Part shown: piece after piece, positions 1 through 7,786 of the stretch
Numbering within the stretch: the stretch's first letter is position 1
How the letters are laid out: every line of letters starts with the position of its first letter
Assembly (NCBI RefSeq): GCF_038069765.1
Contig: NZ_JBBPFS010000003.1
Coordinates: 310,001 to 374,000 of the forward strand
DNA: 64,000 nt
Reading direction: 5' to 3'
From: Arthrobacter_B sp038069765
GTDB lineage: Bacteria > Actinomycetota > Actinomycetes > Actinomycetales > Micrococcaceae
The notes under the pieces: generated by a model
Database searches by the model: none
Told to the model about the DNA's origin: nothing
Seen by the model: the letters and a program-made list of their open reading frames with translations, nothing else
Program-made: the position numbers and the translations under genes

Positions 1-2
1 GC

Positions 3-107
3 CAGGCCGTCGAAGAGCTCGGCTACGTCGAGCGCGGCGAACTGACGGAGGAACAGCTGGACACCGCACTTGACGTGCTGTCCATGACGAAGCCGCCACA
101 GGCCTAG
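3..107 (+). CDS. fumC: C-terminal end of probable class II fumarase (partial)
   Basis: The window opens inside this gene; only 34 codons and a TAG remain. The visible tail reads QAVEELGYVERGELTEEQLDTALDVLSMTKPPQA. A terminal LDVL-M-K segment resembles the end of actinobacterial class II fumarases, which hydrate fumarate to malate in the TCA cycle. A related lyase of the same superfamily, such as aspartase, cannot be excluded because no catalytic motif is in view. Confidence 0.5.
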   Translation, partial: QAVEELGYVERGELTEEQLDTALDVLSMTKPPQA

Positions 108-197
108 TCCCAGCACCATCGAGGGCGTCCGGCCGCTGGCCGGGCGCCCTTTGGCGTGACATGCCCCGCCCCGGCCCCGGCCGCCCCGGGTGAAGTT

Positions 198-247
198 TGC
201 ACTAAAACGGCAAAGGTGTAAATATTCACTCTGTGAGTAATAGTGCA
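198..247. promoter_or_regulatory. Inverted-repeat operator around the TetR gene start
   Basis: Two perfect 7-bp arms, TGCACTA and TAGTGCA, are centred about 43 bp apart. Between them lie a smaller ACTC-TGT-GAGT repeat and an imperfect palindrome GTGTAAATATTCAC. The whole array covers the start of the downstream TetR gene, as expected for an autoregulatory operator. Binding is inferred from symmetry and position only. Confidence 0.45.
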
Positions 248-919
248 CCAATGGAAGCCTGCGGACTCCGCGAGCGCAAACGGACAGCCACCAAGGTTGC
301 CATCATTACGGCTGCACGCACCCTGACGGCCGCCCGGGGCGTCAACGGCTTTACCGTCGAGGAGCTGTGCGAGAAAGTGGGCATTTCCCGGCGCACGTTC
401 TTCAACTACTTCCCCGCCAAGGAAGACGCCATCCTCGGCTCCCCGGCGGACGAGATTCCTGCAGACCTGGCGGAGGCATTCATCGCCGGCGGATCGGACT
501 CCGCCCCCGGGTCGGTGTCGCCGTCGCTGCTGGCGGACTTCGTTGATTTCGCCGTCGCCCTGATGGATCGCATGGCCATTTCCCGCGGGGAAATGACGGC
601 ACTCCAGAACGCGCTGGCAGCCGAGCCGCGGCTGCTGCAGAAGGCCATGCACGGTTCCCGCGAGGCTGAGGAAGCCATGGCCGCCCTGCTGTCCGCCCGT
701 GAGGGCCTTCCCGCCGATGATCCGCTCCTCCGGGCCGCGCTGACGCTGTTCCGCTGCCTCACCGAACGCGCCGGTCCCGCCTTCTTCGAGCCCGGCAACA
801 CCCGCTCCTACCGCTCGATCCTTACCGGCTCCGTGACCGCCATGCAGGAACTCTTCGCTGCCGCCGCTCCCCTTCCAACCCTTCCCGCCTCCCCCACCTC
901 TCCCAAGGACATGTCATGA
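233..919 (+). CDS. TetR/AcrR family transcriptional repressor
   Basis: A 228-residue protein with a typical TetR N-terminal DNA-binding domain (about residues 12-60). The recognition helix region reads FTVEELCEKVGISRRTFFNYFPAKEDAI. The C-terminal half is a variable ligand-binding, dimerisation domain. The GTG start sits inside an inverted-repeat array, which suggests autoregulation and a very short or absent leader; an ATG six codons in is an alternative start. The stop overlaps the start of the exporter gene (ATGA), so the two are translationally coupled and the repressor most likely controls that pump. The ligand is unknown. Confidence 0.9.
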   Translation: MSNSAPMEACGLRERKRTATKVAIITAARTLTAARGVNGFTVEELCEKVGISRRTFFNYFPAKEDAILGSPADEIPADLAEAFIAGGSDSAPGSVSPSLLADFVDFAVALMDRMAISRGEMTALQNALAAEPRLLQKAMHGSREAEEAMAALLSAREGLPADDPLLRAALTLFRCLTERAGPAFFEPGNTRSYRSILTGSVTAMQELFAAAAPLPTLPASPTSPKDMS

Positions 920-2619
920 CCGCCACCGCCGCGCGTGCTTCCGAGCCGCTGCTGCTGACCCAGAAACGCATCTGGATCATTTTCTCCGCACTGATCGCAG
1001 GCATGCTGCTCGCCAGCCTGGACCAGACCATCGTGTCCACCGCCATGCCCACCATCGTGGGCGAGCTCGGCGGCGTCGAGCACCAGACCTGGATTACCAC
1101 CGCCTACCTGCTGGCCACCACGATCGTGATGCCCATCTACGGCAAGTTCGGTGACGTCCTGGGCCGCCGGAACCTGTTTCTGTTTGCCCTTGCCCTGTTC
1201 ACCGCGGCCTCGGTCGGCTGTGCCTTTGCCACCGACTTCTGGGGCTTTGTCATCTTCCGCGCCATCCAGGGTCTGGGCGGCGGCGGTCTGATGATCCTGT
1301 CGCAGGCCATCATCGCGGACATCGTGCCGGCCAACCAGCGCGGCAAGTACCTCGGCCCGCTCGGCGGCATCTTCGGCCTTTCCGCCGTTGCCGGACCGCT
1401 GCTCGGCGGGTTCTTCGTGGACCACATGACCTGGCAGTGGGCGTTCTACATCAACATCCCGATCGGCATCATTGCGTTCCTGATCGCTTTCTTCACCCTG
1501 ACCCTGCCGAGCAAGAAGGCCACCAAGCGCATCGACATCGGCGGCGTCGTGCTGCTGTCCATCGCCACCACCTGCCTGATCTTCTTCACCGACTTCGGCG
1601 GCCGCGACGACCACGGGTGGACCGACCCGATGACGCTGCTCTTCGGTGCCGGCATGCTCGTTGCCGCAGTCCTCTTCGTCATGGTGGAAAACCGGGTGGC
1701 AGACCCGATTATCCCGATGAGCCTCTTCAGGAACCCCATCTTCGTCAACAGCACGGCCATCGGTTTCACGCTCGGTATGGGCATGTTCGCCGCGCTGGCC
1801 TTCGTGCCGACGTTCCTGCAGATGTCCACCGGCACTTCCGCCGCCGTGTCCGGCCTTCTGATGCTGCCCATGATGGTGGGCATGATGGGCACCTCGATCT
1901 ACTCGGGCCTGGCCATCACGAAGCACGGCACCTACAGGAAGTACCCGATCATGGGTGCCTCCCTGGTCATCCTTGCCATGCTGTGGATGACCAGCCTCTC
2001 CGCGGAAACCCCGGTCTGGGTCATCTGCGCGCAGCTGTTTGTCTTCGGTGCCGGGCTCGGCTACATCATGCAGGTAGTGGTCCTGGTGGTGCAGAACTCC
2101 GTCCCGGTGGACCAGATCGGCACCGCCACCTCGTCCAACAACTACTTCCGCGAAGTCGGCGCGTCCCTGGGCGTGGCCATCTTCGGTGCCATGTTCACCT
2201 CGCGGCTCTCCGAAAACCTGATGGAGGTCTTCACCAAGGCCGGGTTCGATCCGGCCGCCGCCGGCGAAGCCACTGCCACCATCCAGCCGTCGGTCATGAA
2301 TGACCTGCCCGAACCCGTGCGGGACGGAATTGTCACGGCCTACGCCGACTCCCTGGCACCGGTGTTCTGGTACCTCATTCCGTTCCTCGTCATCGCCCTG
2401 GTGCTGGCATGCTTCCTGAAGCAGATCCCGCTCTCGGACGTCGCCGGCATGGTAGCCCGCGGCGAAGCGGTGGGCGGGCCGGAGGCCGACCGCCTTGAGG
2501 CGGAGCGGCTTGCGGGCGGAAAGAGCCCGGCAGCCGCCGCCGCGGCCGCAGACACCCCGCCGTCGCCCGAAGATCCCGGCAGCGCTCCGGCGCCGCGCCG
2601 CACCGACGCCGGCAGCTAG
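916..2619 (+). CDS. MFS drug:H+ antiporter, DHA2 (14-TMS, EmrB/QacA) family
   Basis: 567 residues with about 14 hydrophobic segments, the DHA2 size. The first helix carries LASLDQTIVSTAMPTIVGEL (the D-x-x-I-V-x-x-A-L/M-P motif of this family). The loop 2-3 motif is GKFGDVLGRRNLFLFA, and GPLLGGFFVDHMTWQWAFYINIPIG is the signature of helix 5 and beyond. The C-terminal about 60 residues are an Ala/Pro-rich cytoplasmic tail. The gene overlaps the TetR gene by 4 bp. Role: proton-driven efflux of an unidentified toxic compound, induced when the TetR protein releases its operator. Confidence 0.92.
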   Translation: MTATAARASEPLLLTQKRIWIIFSALIAGMLLASLDQTIVSTAMPTIVGELGGVEHQTWITTAYLLATTIVMPIYGKFGDVLGRRNLFLFALALFTAASVGCAFATDFWGFVIFRAIQGLGGGGLMILSQAIIADIVPANQRGKYLGPLGGIFGLSAVAGPLLGGFFVDHMTWQWAFYINIPIGIIAFLIAFFTLTLPSKKATKRIDIGGVVLLSIATTCLIFFTDFGGRDDHGWTDPMTLLFGAGMLVAAVLFVMVENRVADPIIPMSLFRNPIFVNSTAIGFTLGMGMFAALAFVPTFLQMSTGTSAAVSGLLMLPMMVGMMGTSIYSGLAITKHGTYRKYPIMGASLVILAMLWMTSLSAETPVWVICAQLFVFGAGLGYIMQVVVLVVQNSVPVDQIGTATSSNNYFREVGASLGVAIFGAMFTSRLSENLMEVFTKAGFDPAAAGEATATIQPSVMNDLPEPVRDGIVTAYADSLAPVFWYLIPFLVIALVLACFLKQIPLSDVAGMVARGEAVGGPEADRLEAERLAGGKSPAAAAAAADTPPSPEDPGSAPAPRRTDAGS

Positions 2620-2645
2620 CCCGTCCCGGACCTGCCCGCTGAAAG

Positions 2646-2685
2646 GCACAGGCCCCGTCTTCCGGCCGGAGGACGGGGCCTGTGC
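2646..2685. terminator. Bidirectional terminator between exporter and NUDIX genes
   Basis: A perfect 14-bp stem (GCACAGGCCCCGTC and its complement) with a 12-nt loop lies between the convergent MFS exporter and NUDIX genes. There is no long T tract, so it could also act mainly as a 3'-end stabiliser. Confidence 0.7.
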
Positions 2686-2688
2686 TGT

Positions 2689-3159
2689 TCAGCGCTCGAA
2701 ATAGGGGACGCCGTCGGCCTCCAGTGCCAGCTTCAGCAGCATGGCGTGGCGGTCGCTGAGCGGAGGGAGCCGGTCCAGGTCAAACCAGGCGACGTCGGTG
2801 GACTCGTCGTCGTTGACGCGCGCCCGGCCGTCCACGTACCGGCAGCGGAAGGCCACGTTGAGGAAGGTGCACCGGTCCCCGTTGGAGAACGTGATGGGAC
2901 CGTGCGAGCCCACGTGGATGAGGTGCTCGATTTCGGCCGTGACGCCCGTCTCCTCCTGGACTTCCCGCAGGGTTCCGGCGGCCGGCTCCTCCCCCGGATC
3001 CAGCATTCCGGTGACCAGCGTCCACCGGCCGTCGTCAGCACGGCGCACCAGCAGCACCTGCTGCTCGCTGTTGAAGACAACACCGGTGATGCCCGGAAGC
3101 CACAGCAGGCCATGGCCGATCTTTTCGCGCAGGGACAGGACAAAATCGGGGGTGGGCAT
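2689..3159 (-). CDS. NUDIX hydrolase (MutT-like)
   Basis: A 156-residue single-domain NUDIX protein. The NUDIX box is clear: GMLDPGEEPAAGTLREVQEETGV matches GX5EX7REUXEEXGU, with the metal-binding glutamates in the REVQEE part. Such enzymes hydrolyse nucleoside diphosphates linked to another moiety; the substrate cannot be told from the sequence. The likely -10 hexamer TACAGT lies 6 nt before the ATG and no Shine-Dalgarno is present, so the mRNA is probably leaderless. The prepilin peptidase gene lies just upstream on the same strand. Confidence 0.9.
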   Translation of the reverse strand: MPTPDFVLSLREKIGHGLLWLPGITGVVFNSEQQVLLVRRADDGRWTLVTGMLDPGEEPAAGTLREVQEETGVTAEIEHLIHVGSHGPITFSNGDRCTFLNVAFRCRYVDGRARVNDDESTDVAWFDLDRLPPLSDRHAMLLKLALEADGVPYFER

Positions 3160-3163
3160 GTTT

Positions 3164-3685
3164 CTACTGTAGGCCAGGCAGGGCCATTGCCAGGGCGGCG
3201 CCGCCGAGCATGAACGGGCCGAACGCGATGGCCGTTTTGGCGGTGCCGCGCCGCGAGAGGATCAGCCACAGCCCCCACACTCCGCCCAGCAGGAACGCGG
3301 CGCACGTCCCGGCCAGCACGTACGGCCAGCCGGCGAAGCCCAGATAGAGCCCCAGCACCCCCGCCAGTTTGACGTCCCCGAAACCGAGTCCCGAGGGGTT
3401 GCCGAAGCGCAGCAGGAAATACGCGCTCCAGAGCACGACGCCGGCCAGCACCATCGCACCGATGCGCCCCGGGTCCCCGGCGGCGAGGGCTGCCGTGCCC
3501 AGCAGCAGTGCGGACACCGGATAGGCCGGCAGCACCAGCCTGTTGGGCAGCCGGTGCGTCGCTGCGTCCACCACGGTGAGCCGCACGGCCAGCACCAGGA
3601 AATACGCCGTTGCGGCACACAGCACCCAGAACGCCGGTCCGTCCAGCAGCCGGTACTCCCCCAGGATCCCCACCATGGGGAACAC
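3164..3685 (-). CDS. A24-family prepilin peptidase (short, membrane)
   Basis: A 173-residue polytopic membrane protein. It carries both aspartates of the GXGD-type aspartic peptidases: one in VVDAATHRLPNRLVLP (after the second helix) and one in GLGFGDVKLAG. It lacks the N-terminal cytoplasmic methyltransferase half of full-length PilD, which is common in actinobacterial versions. Expected role: cleavage of class III signal peptides of type IV or Flp-type pilins at the cytoplasmic membrane face. No pilin genes are in the window. The start may be this GTG or an ATG three codons later; neither has a convincing RBS. Confidence 0.8.
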   Translation of the reverse strand: MFPMVGILGEYRLLDGPAFWVLCAATAYFLVLAVRLTVVDAATHRLPNRLVLPAYPVSALLLGTAALAAGDPGRIGAMVLAGVVLWSAYFLLRFGNPSGLGFGDVKLAGVLGLYLGFAGWPYVLAGTCAAFLLGGVWGLWLILSRRGTAKTAIAFGPFMLGGAALAMALPGLQ

Positions 3686-3807
3686 GGTACGCCACCGGTC
3701 CCTTTGCCGGCGCCGGACTGCCCGGGACTGTGGATAACCCGCCGAATCGGCGCTTCCCCGGGGGACGGCGCCCTCGGGGTTGCTGCTACGGCAGGATGTA
3801 GCGGACC

Positions 3808-3841
3808 GAAGACGGGCAGCTCAGCCGATCTGCCCGTCTTC
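3808..3841 (-). terminator. Hairpin overlapping the end of the PhoH gene
   Basis: A perfect 12-bp stem (GAAGACGGGCAG and its complement) with a 10-nt loop spans the last codons and stop of the PhoH gene. It probably ends that transcript. The terminator shares sequence with coding DNA. Confidence 0.55.
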
Positions 3842-5185
3842 CAGCAGCTCCGTCACCAGCGCAGCGATGGGCGAGCGTTCGGACCGGGTCAGCGTGATGT
3901 GCCCGAACAGCGGATGCCCCTTGAGCGTTTCGACCACGGCGGCCACCCCGTCATGGCGACCCACCCGCAGATTGTCGCGCTGCGCGACGTCGTGGGTAAG
4001 GATCACCCTCGAGTTCTGCCCGATCCGGGACAGGACGGTCAGCAGCACGTTCTTCTCCAGCGACTGCGCCTCATCCACGATCACGAACGAATCGTGCAGG
4101 GAGCGGCCGCGGATGTGAGTCAGCGGAAGAACCTCCAGCATGCCCCGGTCCAGGACCTCCTCCAGCACTTCCTTGGAGACCAGGGCTTCCAGCGTGTCGA
4201 AGACCGCCTGGCCCCACGGCCCCATTTTTTCCGCCTCCGTGCCCGGCAGGTAACCCAGCTCCTGGCCGCCGACTGCGTACAGCGGACGGAACACCACCAC
4301 TTTGCGGTGCTCGCGGCGCTCCAGCACCGCTTCCAGCCCCGCGCAGAGTGCCAGCGCCGACTTGCCCGTGCCCGCTCTGCCGCCCAGCGAAACAATGCCG
4401 ACGTCGGAATCCATCAGCAGGTCAATGGCGAGCCGCTGCTCGGCGGAGCGGCCATGCAGCCCAAAGACGTCACGGTCCCCGCGCACCAGGCGCACCTGCT
4501 TGTCCGTTCCCACCCGCCCCAGCGCCGACCCGCGGCTGGAAAGCAGAACAACCCCGGTGTTCACCGGCTGCTCCGCGGCCGACGGGATGAACACCGGGCG
4601 GTGCTCGTACAGGGCATCGACGTCGGCTTCGGCCACGTCCAGTTCGACGACGCCGGTCCAGCCGCTGTCGCGGACCAGATCGCTGCGGTATTCATCGGCC
4701 TTCAGACCCACTGCCGAGGCCTTCACCCGCATCGGCAGATCCTTGGACACCAGGGTGATGTTCCGCCCCTCGTCCGCCAAGCTCCGCGCCACGGCAAGGA
4801 TCCGGCTGTCATTGTCGGTGCCGCGGATGCCGGCCGGAAGGACATCCACCGAGATGTGGTTCAGTTCCACGCGCAGGGTGCCGCCGGATTCGCCCAGCGG
4901 AATGGGTGCGCTGAGTCCGCCGTGTTCGATCCGCAGGTCATCGAGCAGGCGCAGCGCGGTCCGGGCAAAGTACCCCAGTTCAGGATCGTGGCGTTTCTTC
5001 TCGAGTTCGGTAATGACCACCAGCGGAACAATCACCTCGTGTTCGGCAAACCGCAGGATCGCCTTGGGGTCCGAGAGCAGGACTGAAGTGTCCAGCACGT
5101 AGGCCTCGGGGCGGCCGTCGGACGCCGGCGCTGCGGCGGCCGCACCGGTGTCGGCAGAGGTTCGCGGGGAGGAATGGATAGCCAC
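3821..5185 (-). CDS. PIN domain-PhoH ATPase fusion (PhoH2/YlaK type)
   Basis: 454 residues. The N-terminal PIN RNase domain (about residues 28-170) has acidic residues in VLDTSVLLSDP and further ones in the RGTDNDSRILAVA region. The C-terminal PhoH ATPase has Walker A GRAGTGKS (about 269-276) and Walker B VIVDEAQ. Fused PIN-PhoH proteins are described as sequence-directed RNA helicase/RNases. The neighbourhood of fumC and the prenyl synthase resembles the corresponding M. tuberculosis region. It is transcribed alone, with a hairpin at its 3' end. Confidence 0.9.
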   Translation of the reverse strand: MAIHSSPRTSADTGAAAAAPASDGRPEAYVLDTSVLLSDPKAILRFAEHEVIVPLVVITELEKKRHDPELGYFARTALRLLDDLRIEHGGLSAPIPLGESGGTLRVELNHISVDVLPAGIRGTDNDSRILAVARSLADEGRNITLVSKDLPMRVKASAVGLKADEYRSDLVRDSGWTGVVELDVAEADVDALYEHRPVFIPSAAEQPVNTGVVLLSSRGSALGRVGTDKQVRLVRGDRDVFGLHGRSAEQRLAIDLLMDSDVGIVSLGGRAGTGKSALALCAGLEAVLERREHRKVVVFRPLYAVGGQELGYLPGTEAEKMGPWGQAVFDTLEALVSKEVLEEVLDRGMLEVLPLTHIRGRSLHDSFVIVDEAQSLEKNVLLTVLSRIGQNSRVILTHDVAQRDNLRVGRHDGVAAVVETLKGHPLFGHITLTRSERSPIAALVTELLEDGQIG

Positions 5186-5412
5186 GGGAAACTCCAGTCA
5201 GGGGCGGTGCCCCGGATAGCTGGGCGGGGAGATCCGCAGACCGGGGAAGGCGGAACTGAGCCTTCCTGCACCGTATTCTGTGCACATCCGGCCTCCGGTT
5301 CCATCAGCGGGTCGCTGATCAATAGCACCAAGGTACGCCGGGGAAGCCCCGCGCCGCAGCAGGACACGGGCGGGTTATATCCCGTTCACGGCGAGTTTGC
5401 CTGCTGTTCGGT

Positions 5413-6174
5413 TCAGGAACCGAAGCGGCGCTGCCGGCTGCCGTAGTCACGCAGGGCGCGCAGGAAATCCACCCGGCGGAAATCAGGCCAGAGCGCCTCG
5501 CAGAAATAGAACTCGCTGTACGCGCTCTGCCACATCAGGAACCCGGAGAGCCGCTGCTCGCCGGAGGTGCGGATGACCAGCTCCGGATCGGGCTGGCCCC
5601 GGGTGTAGAGGTACTCGGAGATCTGGGTGTCGCAGAGCTCTTCCGTGATTTCGGCGATGGATTTGCCGTGTGCGGCGGCGTCATGGAGGAGTTCCTTGAC
5701 GGCGTCGACGATTTCCCGCCTGCCTCCGTAACCGATGGCTACATTGACGTGCAGTCCGCTCGCGCCGCTGGTGCTGGTTCCGAGGTCATTGAGCTTCGCG
5801 GCCAGGTTGGGCGGCAGGATGTCCAGGGCGCCGACGGCGTTGACCCGGATGTCACCCTTCTCGCCGAGCCGGTCCAGGGTATTGCCGATGATGTCCAGCA
5901 GCGGATCCAGTTCATCGGCGTCCCGGTTCAGGTTGTCTGTCGAGAGCATGTACAGCGTTACCCGCCGCACGCCCAGTTCCTGGCACCAGCCCAGGAATTC
6001 CAGGATCTTGTCCGCGCCGGCCTGGTGTCCGTCGCTGGTGGGCGCGCCGGCCAGTTTCGCCCAGCGCCGGTTGCCGTCCACCATGACGCCGATGTGCCCG
6101 GGGATGCGGTCGCGAGCCAGGCTGCGGCGCAGCTTGCGCTCGTAGTAGGCATATACAACGCCCGGAAACCTCAT
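5413..6174 (-). CDS. uppS: cis-prenyl diphosphate synthase (UppS/short-chain Z-FPP synthase family)
   Basis: 253 residues from the ATG chosen here. The open frame extends 65 codons further upstream, but that part has no family similarity. The motif HIGVMVDGNRRWAK holds the catalytic Asp (D33), and ELVIRTSGEQRLSGFLMWQSAYSEFYF holds the conserved RxSGExRxSxF and W-xx-Y/E elements. The enzyme condenses IPP with an allylic diphosphate to make cis-polyprenyl chains for cell-envelope lipid carriers. The nearby TrhA/YyaL/mca block recalls M. tuberculosis Rv1086, a Z-farnesyl diphosphate synthase, so the product may be short-chain. Confidence 0.88.
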   Translation of the reverse strand: MRFPGVVYAYYERKLRRSLARDRIPGHIGVMVDGNRRWAKLAGAPTSDGHQAGADKILEFLGWCQELGVRRVTLYMLSTDNLNRDADELDPLLDIIGNTLDRLGEKGDIRVNAVGALDILPPNLAAKLNDLGTSTSGASGLHVNVAIGYGGRREIVDAVKELLHDAAAHGKSIAEITEELCDTQISEYLYTRGQPDPELVIRTSGEQRLSGFLMWQSAYSEFYFCEALWPDFRRVDFLRALRDYGSRQRRFGS

Positions 6175-6440
6175 GCGGAGCCGCACCTGCCTTGTCCTGT
6201 GTGCCGGAGAAAACGTCTCCGCGGTGGTGGGAGGCGCACTAAAAAGTGTATTCCCAAAAAGCGGCAGGCTCTTCCGGCCGTCCGGCGCGGCGCATCCGGC
6301 CCGGCCGGTGCGGGCAGAACTGCCCTTGACTTTCCGGGCGCCCTGCCGTTGCGTCGGTGTGTAAAACAAACTTTACAGCCGGGGATGCTAGAGGATGAGG
6401 GCAGTGGAGACCAGGGGCATCAGAAGATGAGGGGTACCGC
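6175..6440. other. Divergent intergenic region with a small inverted repeat
   Basis: This region lies between the divergently read prenyl synthase and membrane-protein genes. It contains a perfect TGTAAA-N6-TTTACA repeat at 6360-6377, the only A/T-rich palindrome here and a candidate regulator site. No clear promoter hexamer pair could be assigned. Confidence 0.3.
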
Positions 6441-6836
6441 ATGAGGCGTCTGTGGCTATGGCTGGTCGTTGTGGGTGCCGCCCTCGCAGGGACGTCGGCC
6501 TGGAGCAGCGCCGCGCCCGAGGACCAGAAGTTCCTTCCGGCAGCGGCATCGGGAGTTGTCATCTTCACGGGTATCCTCGGGACCTTCCTGCTGCGGCGGC
6601 AGCGCGAAAGGGCTGCTTTGTCCGCGGCGGAGGACAGCTTCGAGCGCAGCCGGTCCACCGCGGTGCTGGCCAGGGTCTTCATTGACGCCCTTGTCCCGGG
6701 GGCAGTGCTGCTGGCCGGGTTCATCCTCTTTCCGGCGGGGCAGTTGGCTGGAATCCTCGTTGCGGCCTACCTGTGCATCCTGGTTGCGGACTTCTGCATC
6801 CGCTTCAAGCTGCAGACAAAAATCGCCGCGCAGTGA
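6441..6836 (+). CDS. Small membrane protein with DUF2178-like layout
   Basis: 131 residues with about four hydrophobic segments: residues 4-22, 33-50, 83-100 and 104-122. A charged stretch RRQRERAALSAAEDSFERSRS lies between the second and third. Its stop overlaps the GTG of an XRE-type regulator gene (GTGA). Pairs of a small membrane protein and a YozG-like Xre regulator are common in Gram-positive bacteria. The function is unknown; the partner here is broken, so regulation of this gene may be lost. Confidence 0.7.
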   Translation: MRRLWLWLVVVGAALAGTSAWSSAAPEDQKFLPAAASGVVIFTGILGTFLLRRQRERAALSAAEDSFERSRSTAVLARVFIDALVPGAVLLAGFILFPAGQLAGILVAAYLCILVADFCIRFKLQTKIAAQ

Positions 6837-6979
6837 AGAACCGGCTGGCGGAGCTCCGCAATAGGGCCGGCCTCTCGCAGGCCGAGCTCGGTGCCGCACT
6901 GGCAGTCTCACGGCAGACCGTCAACGCGGTGGAGAAGGAGAGATTCGTACTCACCGGACCTGAAGTTACCAATCAGTAA
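6833..6979 (+). pseudogene. Truncated/frameshifted XRE (YozG-like) regulator
   Basis: The reading frame starts well: VKNRLAELRNRAGLSQAELGAALAVSRQTVNAVEKERF is a normal XRE helix-turn-helix. It then runs into VLTGPEVTNQ and stops at 48 residues. In the +1 frame the next codons read DSYSPDLKLPI, which resembles the usual continuation YxPSLPLAF of this family. A frameshift after the HTH, plus loss of the remaining about 20 residues, explains this. The 4-bp overlap with the preceding membrane protein is preserved. Confidence 0.6.
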
Positions 6980-7009
6980 CTTACCGACTCGTAGGTTAGG
7001 ATTTTGCGT
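6965..7009 (+). promoter_or_regulatory. Promoter and inverted repeats before trhA
   Basis: A perfect GTTAC-N6-GTAAC repeat (6965-6980) is followed by a second, near-perfect repeat AACTTAC/GTAGGTT (6978-6997). A -10 hexamer TAGGAT (6997-7002) ends 8 nt before the ATG of trhA, the geometry of a leaderless mRNA. The repeats would cover the -35 region, so a repressor or activator site is plausible; no regulator is identified. Confidence 0.4.
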
Positions 7010-7756
7010 ATGGCATCTTCATCGTCGTCCGCTCCCCCCGAGCGGGATCCCAGCTCCCGCAGCACTCCCGGCCCGGTGGAATCCGCCGTCGAAGAGGTAG
7101 CTGACATCCTGGCCATCAAACCGAAGCTCCGCGGGTGGCTGCATGCCGGGGCGACCCCGTTTGCGCTGGCCGCCGGAATCGTCCTGGTCGTGCTGGCGTC
7201 CACAACCGGCACCCGGATCGCATCGGCCGTCTATGCGTTCACCGGGGTGCTCCTCTTCGGAGTGTCGGCCGTGTATCACCGGGGCAACTGGTCTCCGAAG
7301 GTCAAGACCATCCTCAAGCGGCTGGACCACACCAACATCATGCTGGTCATTGCCGGCTCCTACACGCCGCTGGCGTGGTCGCTGCTTCCGCCGGAAAAGG
7401 CCAAGGTCCTGCTCTGGTTCATCTGGGGCGGCGCCGTTGCCGGAGTCCTGTTCCGGCTGCTGTGGCTGCATGCGCCGCGCTGGCTCTACACGCCGGTCTA
7501 CATTGCCCTGGGCCTGGCGGCGCTGATCTACATTCCGGACTTCTTCACCGTCAATCCCACGGCGGCGGTACTGGTCTGCGTAGGCGGCGCGATGTATATC
7601 ACCGGGGCTGTGTGCTACGCGATGAAAAAGCCCAATCCTTCCCTGGACTGGTTCGGCTTCCACGAGATTTTCCACGCCTTCACGCTGGCCGGCTTTGCCT
7701 GCCACTACGTTGCCATTCTGCTGGCAGTTCTCTCTGTCGGCGCCACGCAGGGCTGA
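7010..7756 (+). CDS. trhA: TrhA/hemolysin III family membrane protein (PAQR-like)
   Basis: 248 residues with seven predicted membrane helices after a hydrophilic N-terminus of about 45 residues. Diagnostic motifs are YHRGNWSPKVKTILKRLDHTNIMLVIAGSYTPL and the C-terminal WFGFHEIFHAFTLAGFACHY with its metal-binding histidines. Family members affect membrane energetics and fluidity; true haemolysin activity is not general. The ATG is preferred over an upstream in-frame TTG because TAGGAT is correctly placed for a leaderless start. The equivalent gene in M. tuberculosis (Rv1085c) sits in the same neighbourhood. Confidence 0.9.
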   Translation: MASSSSSAPPERDPSSRSTPGPVESAVEEVADILAIKPKLRGWLHAGATPFALAAGIVLVVLASTTGTRIASAVYAFTGVLLFGVSAVYHRGNWSPKVKTILKRLDHTNIMLVIAGSYTPLAWSLLPPEKAKVLLWFIWGGAVAGVLFRLLWLHAPRWLYTPVYIALGLAALIYIPDFFTVNPTAAVLVCVGGAMYITGAVCYAMKKPNPSLDWFGFHEIFHAFTLAGFACHYVAILLAVLSVGATQG

Positions 7757-7786
7757 CTTTCCGGGCCCTCCGGCGCCGGATCAGCC
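7751..7786. terminator. Bidirectional terminator between trhA and the YyaL-like gene
   Basis: Nested inverted repeats, GGCTGA/TCAGCC outside and TCCGG/CCGGA inside, occupy the 24-nt space between the convergent genes and reach into both coding ends. Confidence 0.5.

Noticed and set aside
808..2649. 613-residue minus-strand open frame opposite the MFS exporter
   Set aside because: Translation is His/Gly/Asp-rich without domains; it is the antisense shadow of a clear 14-helix transporter.
3554..5086. 510-residue plus-strand frame opposite the PhoH gene
   Set aside because: Low-complexity composition; the opposite strand has both PIN and PhoH motifs.
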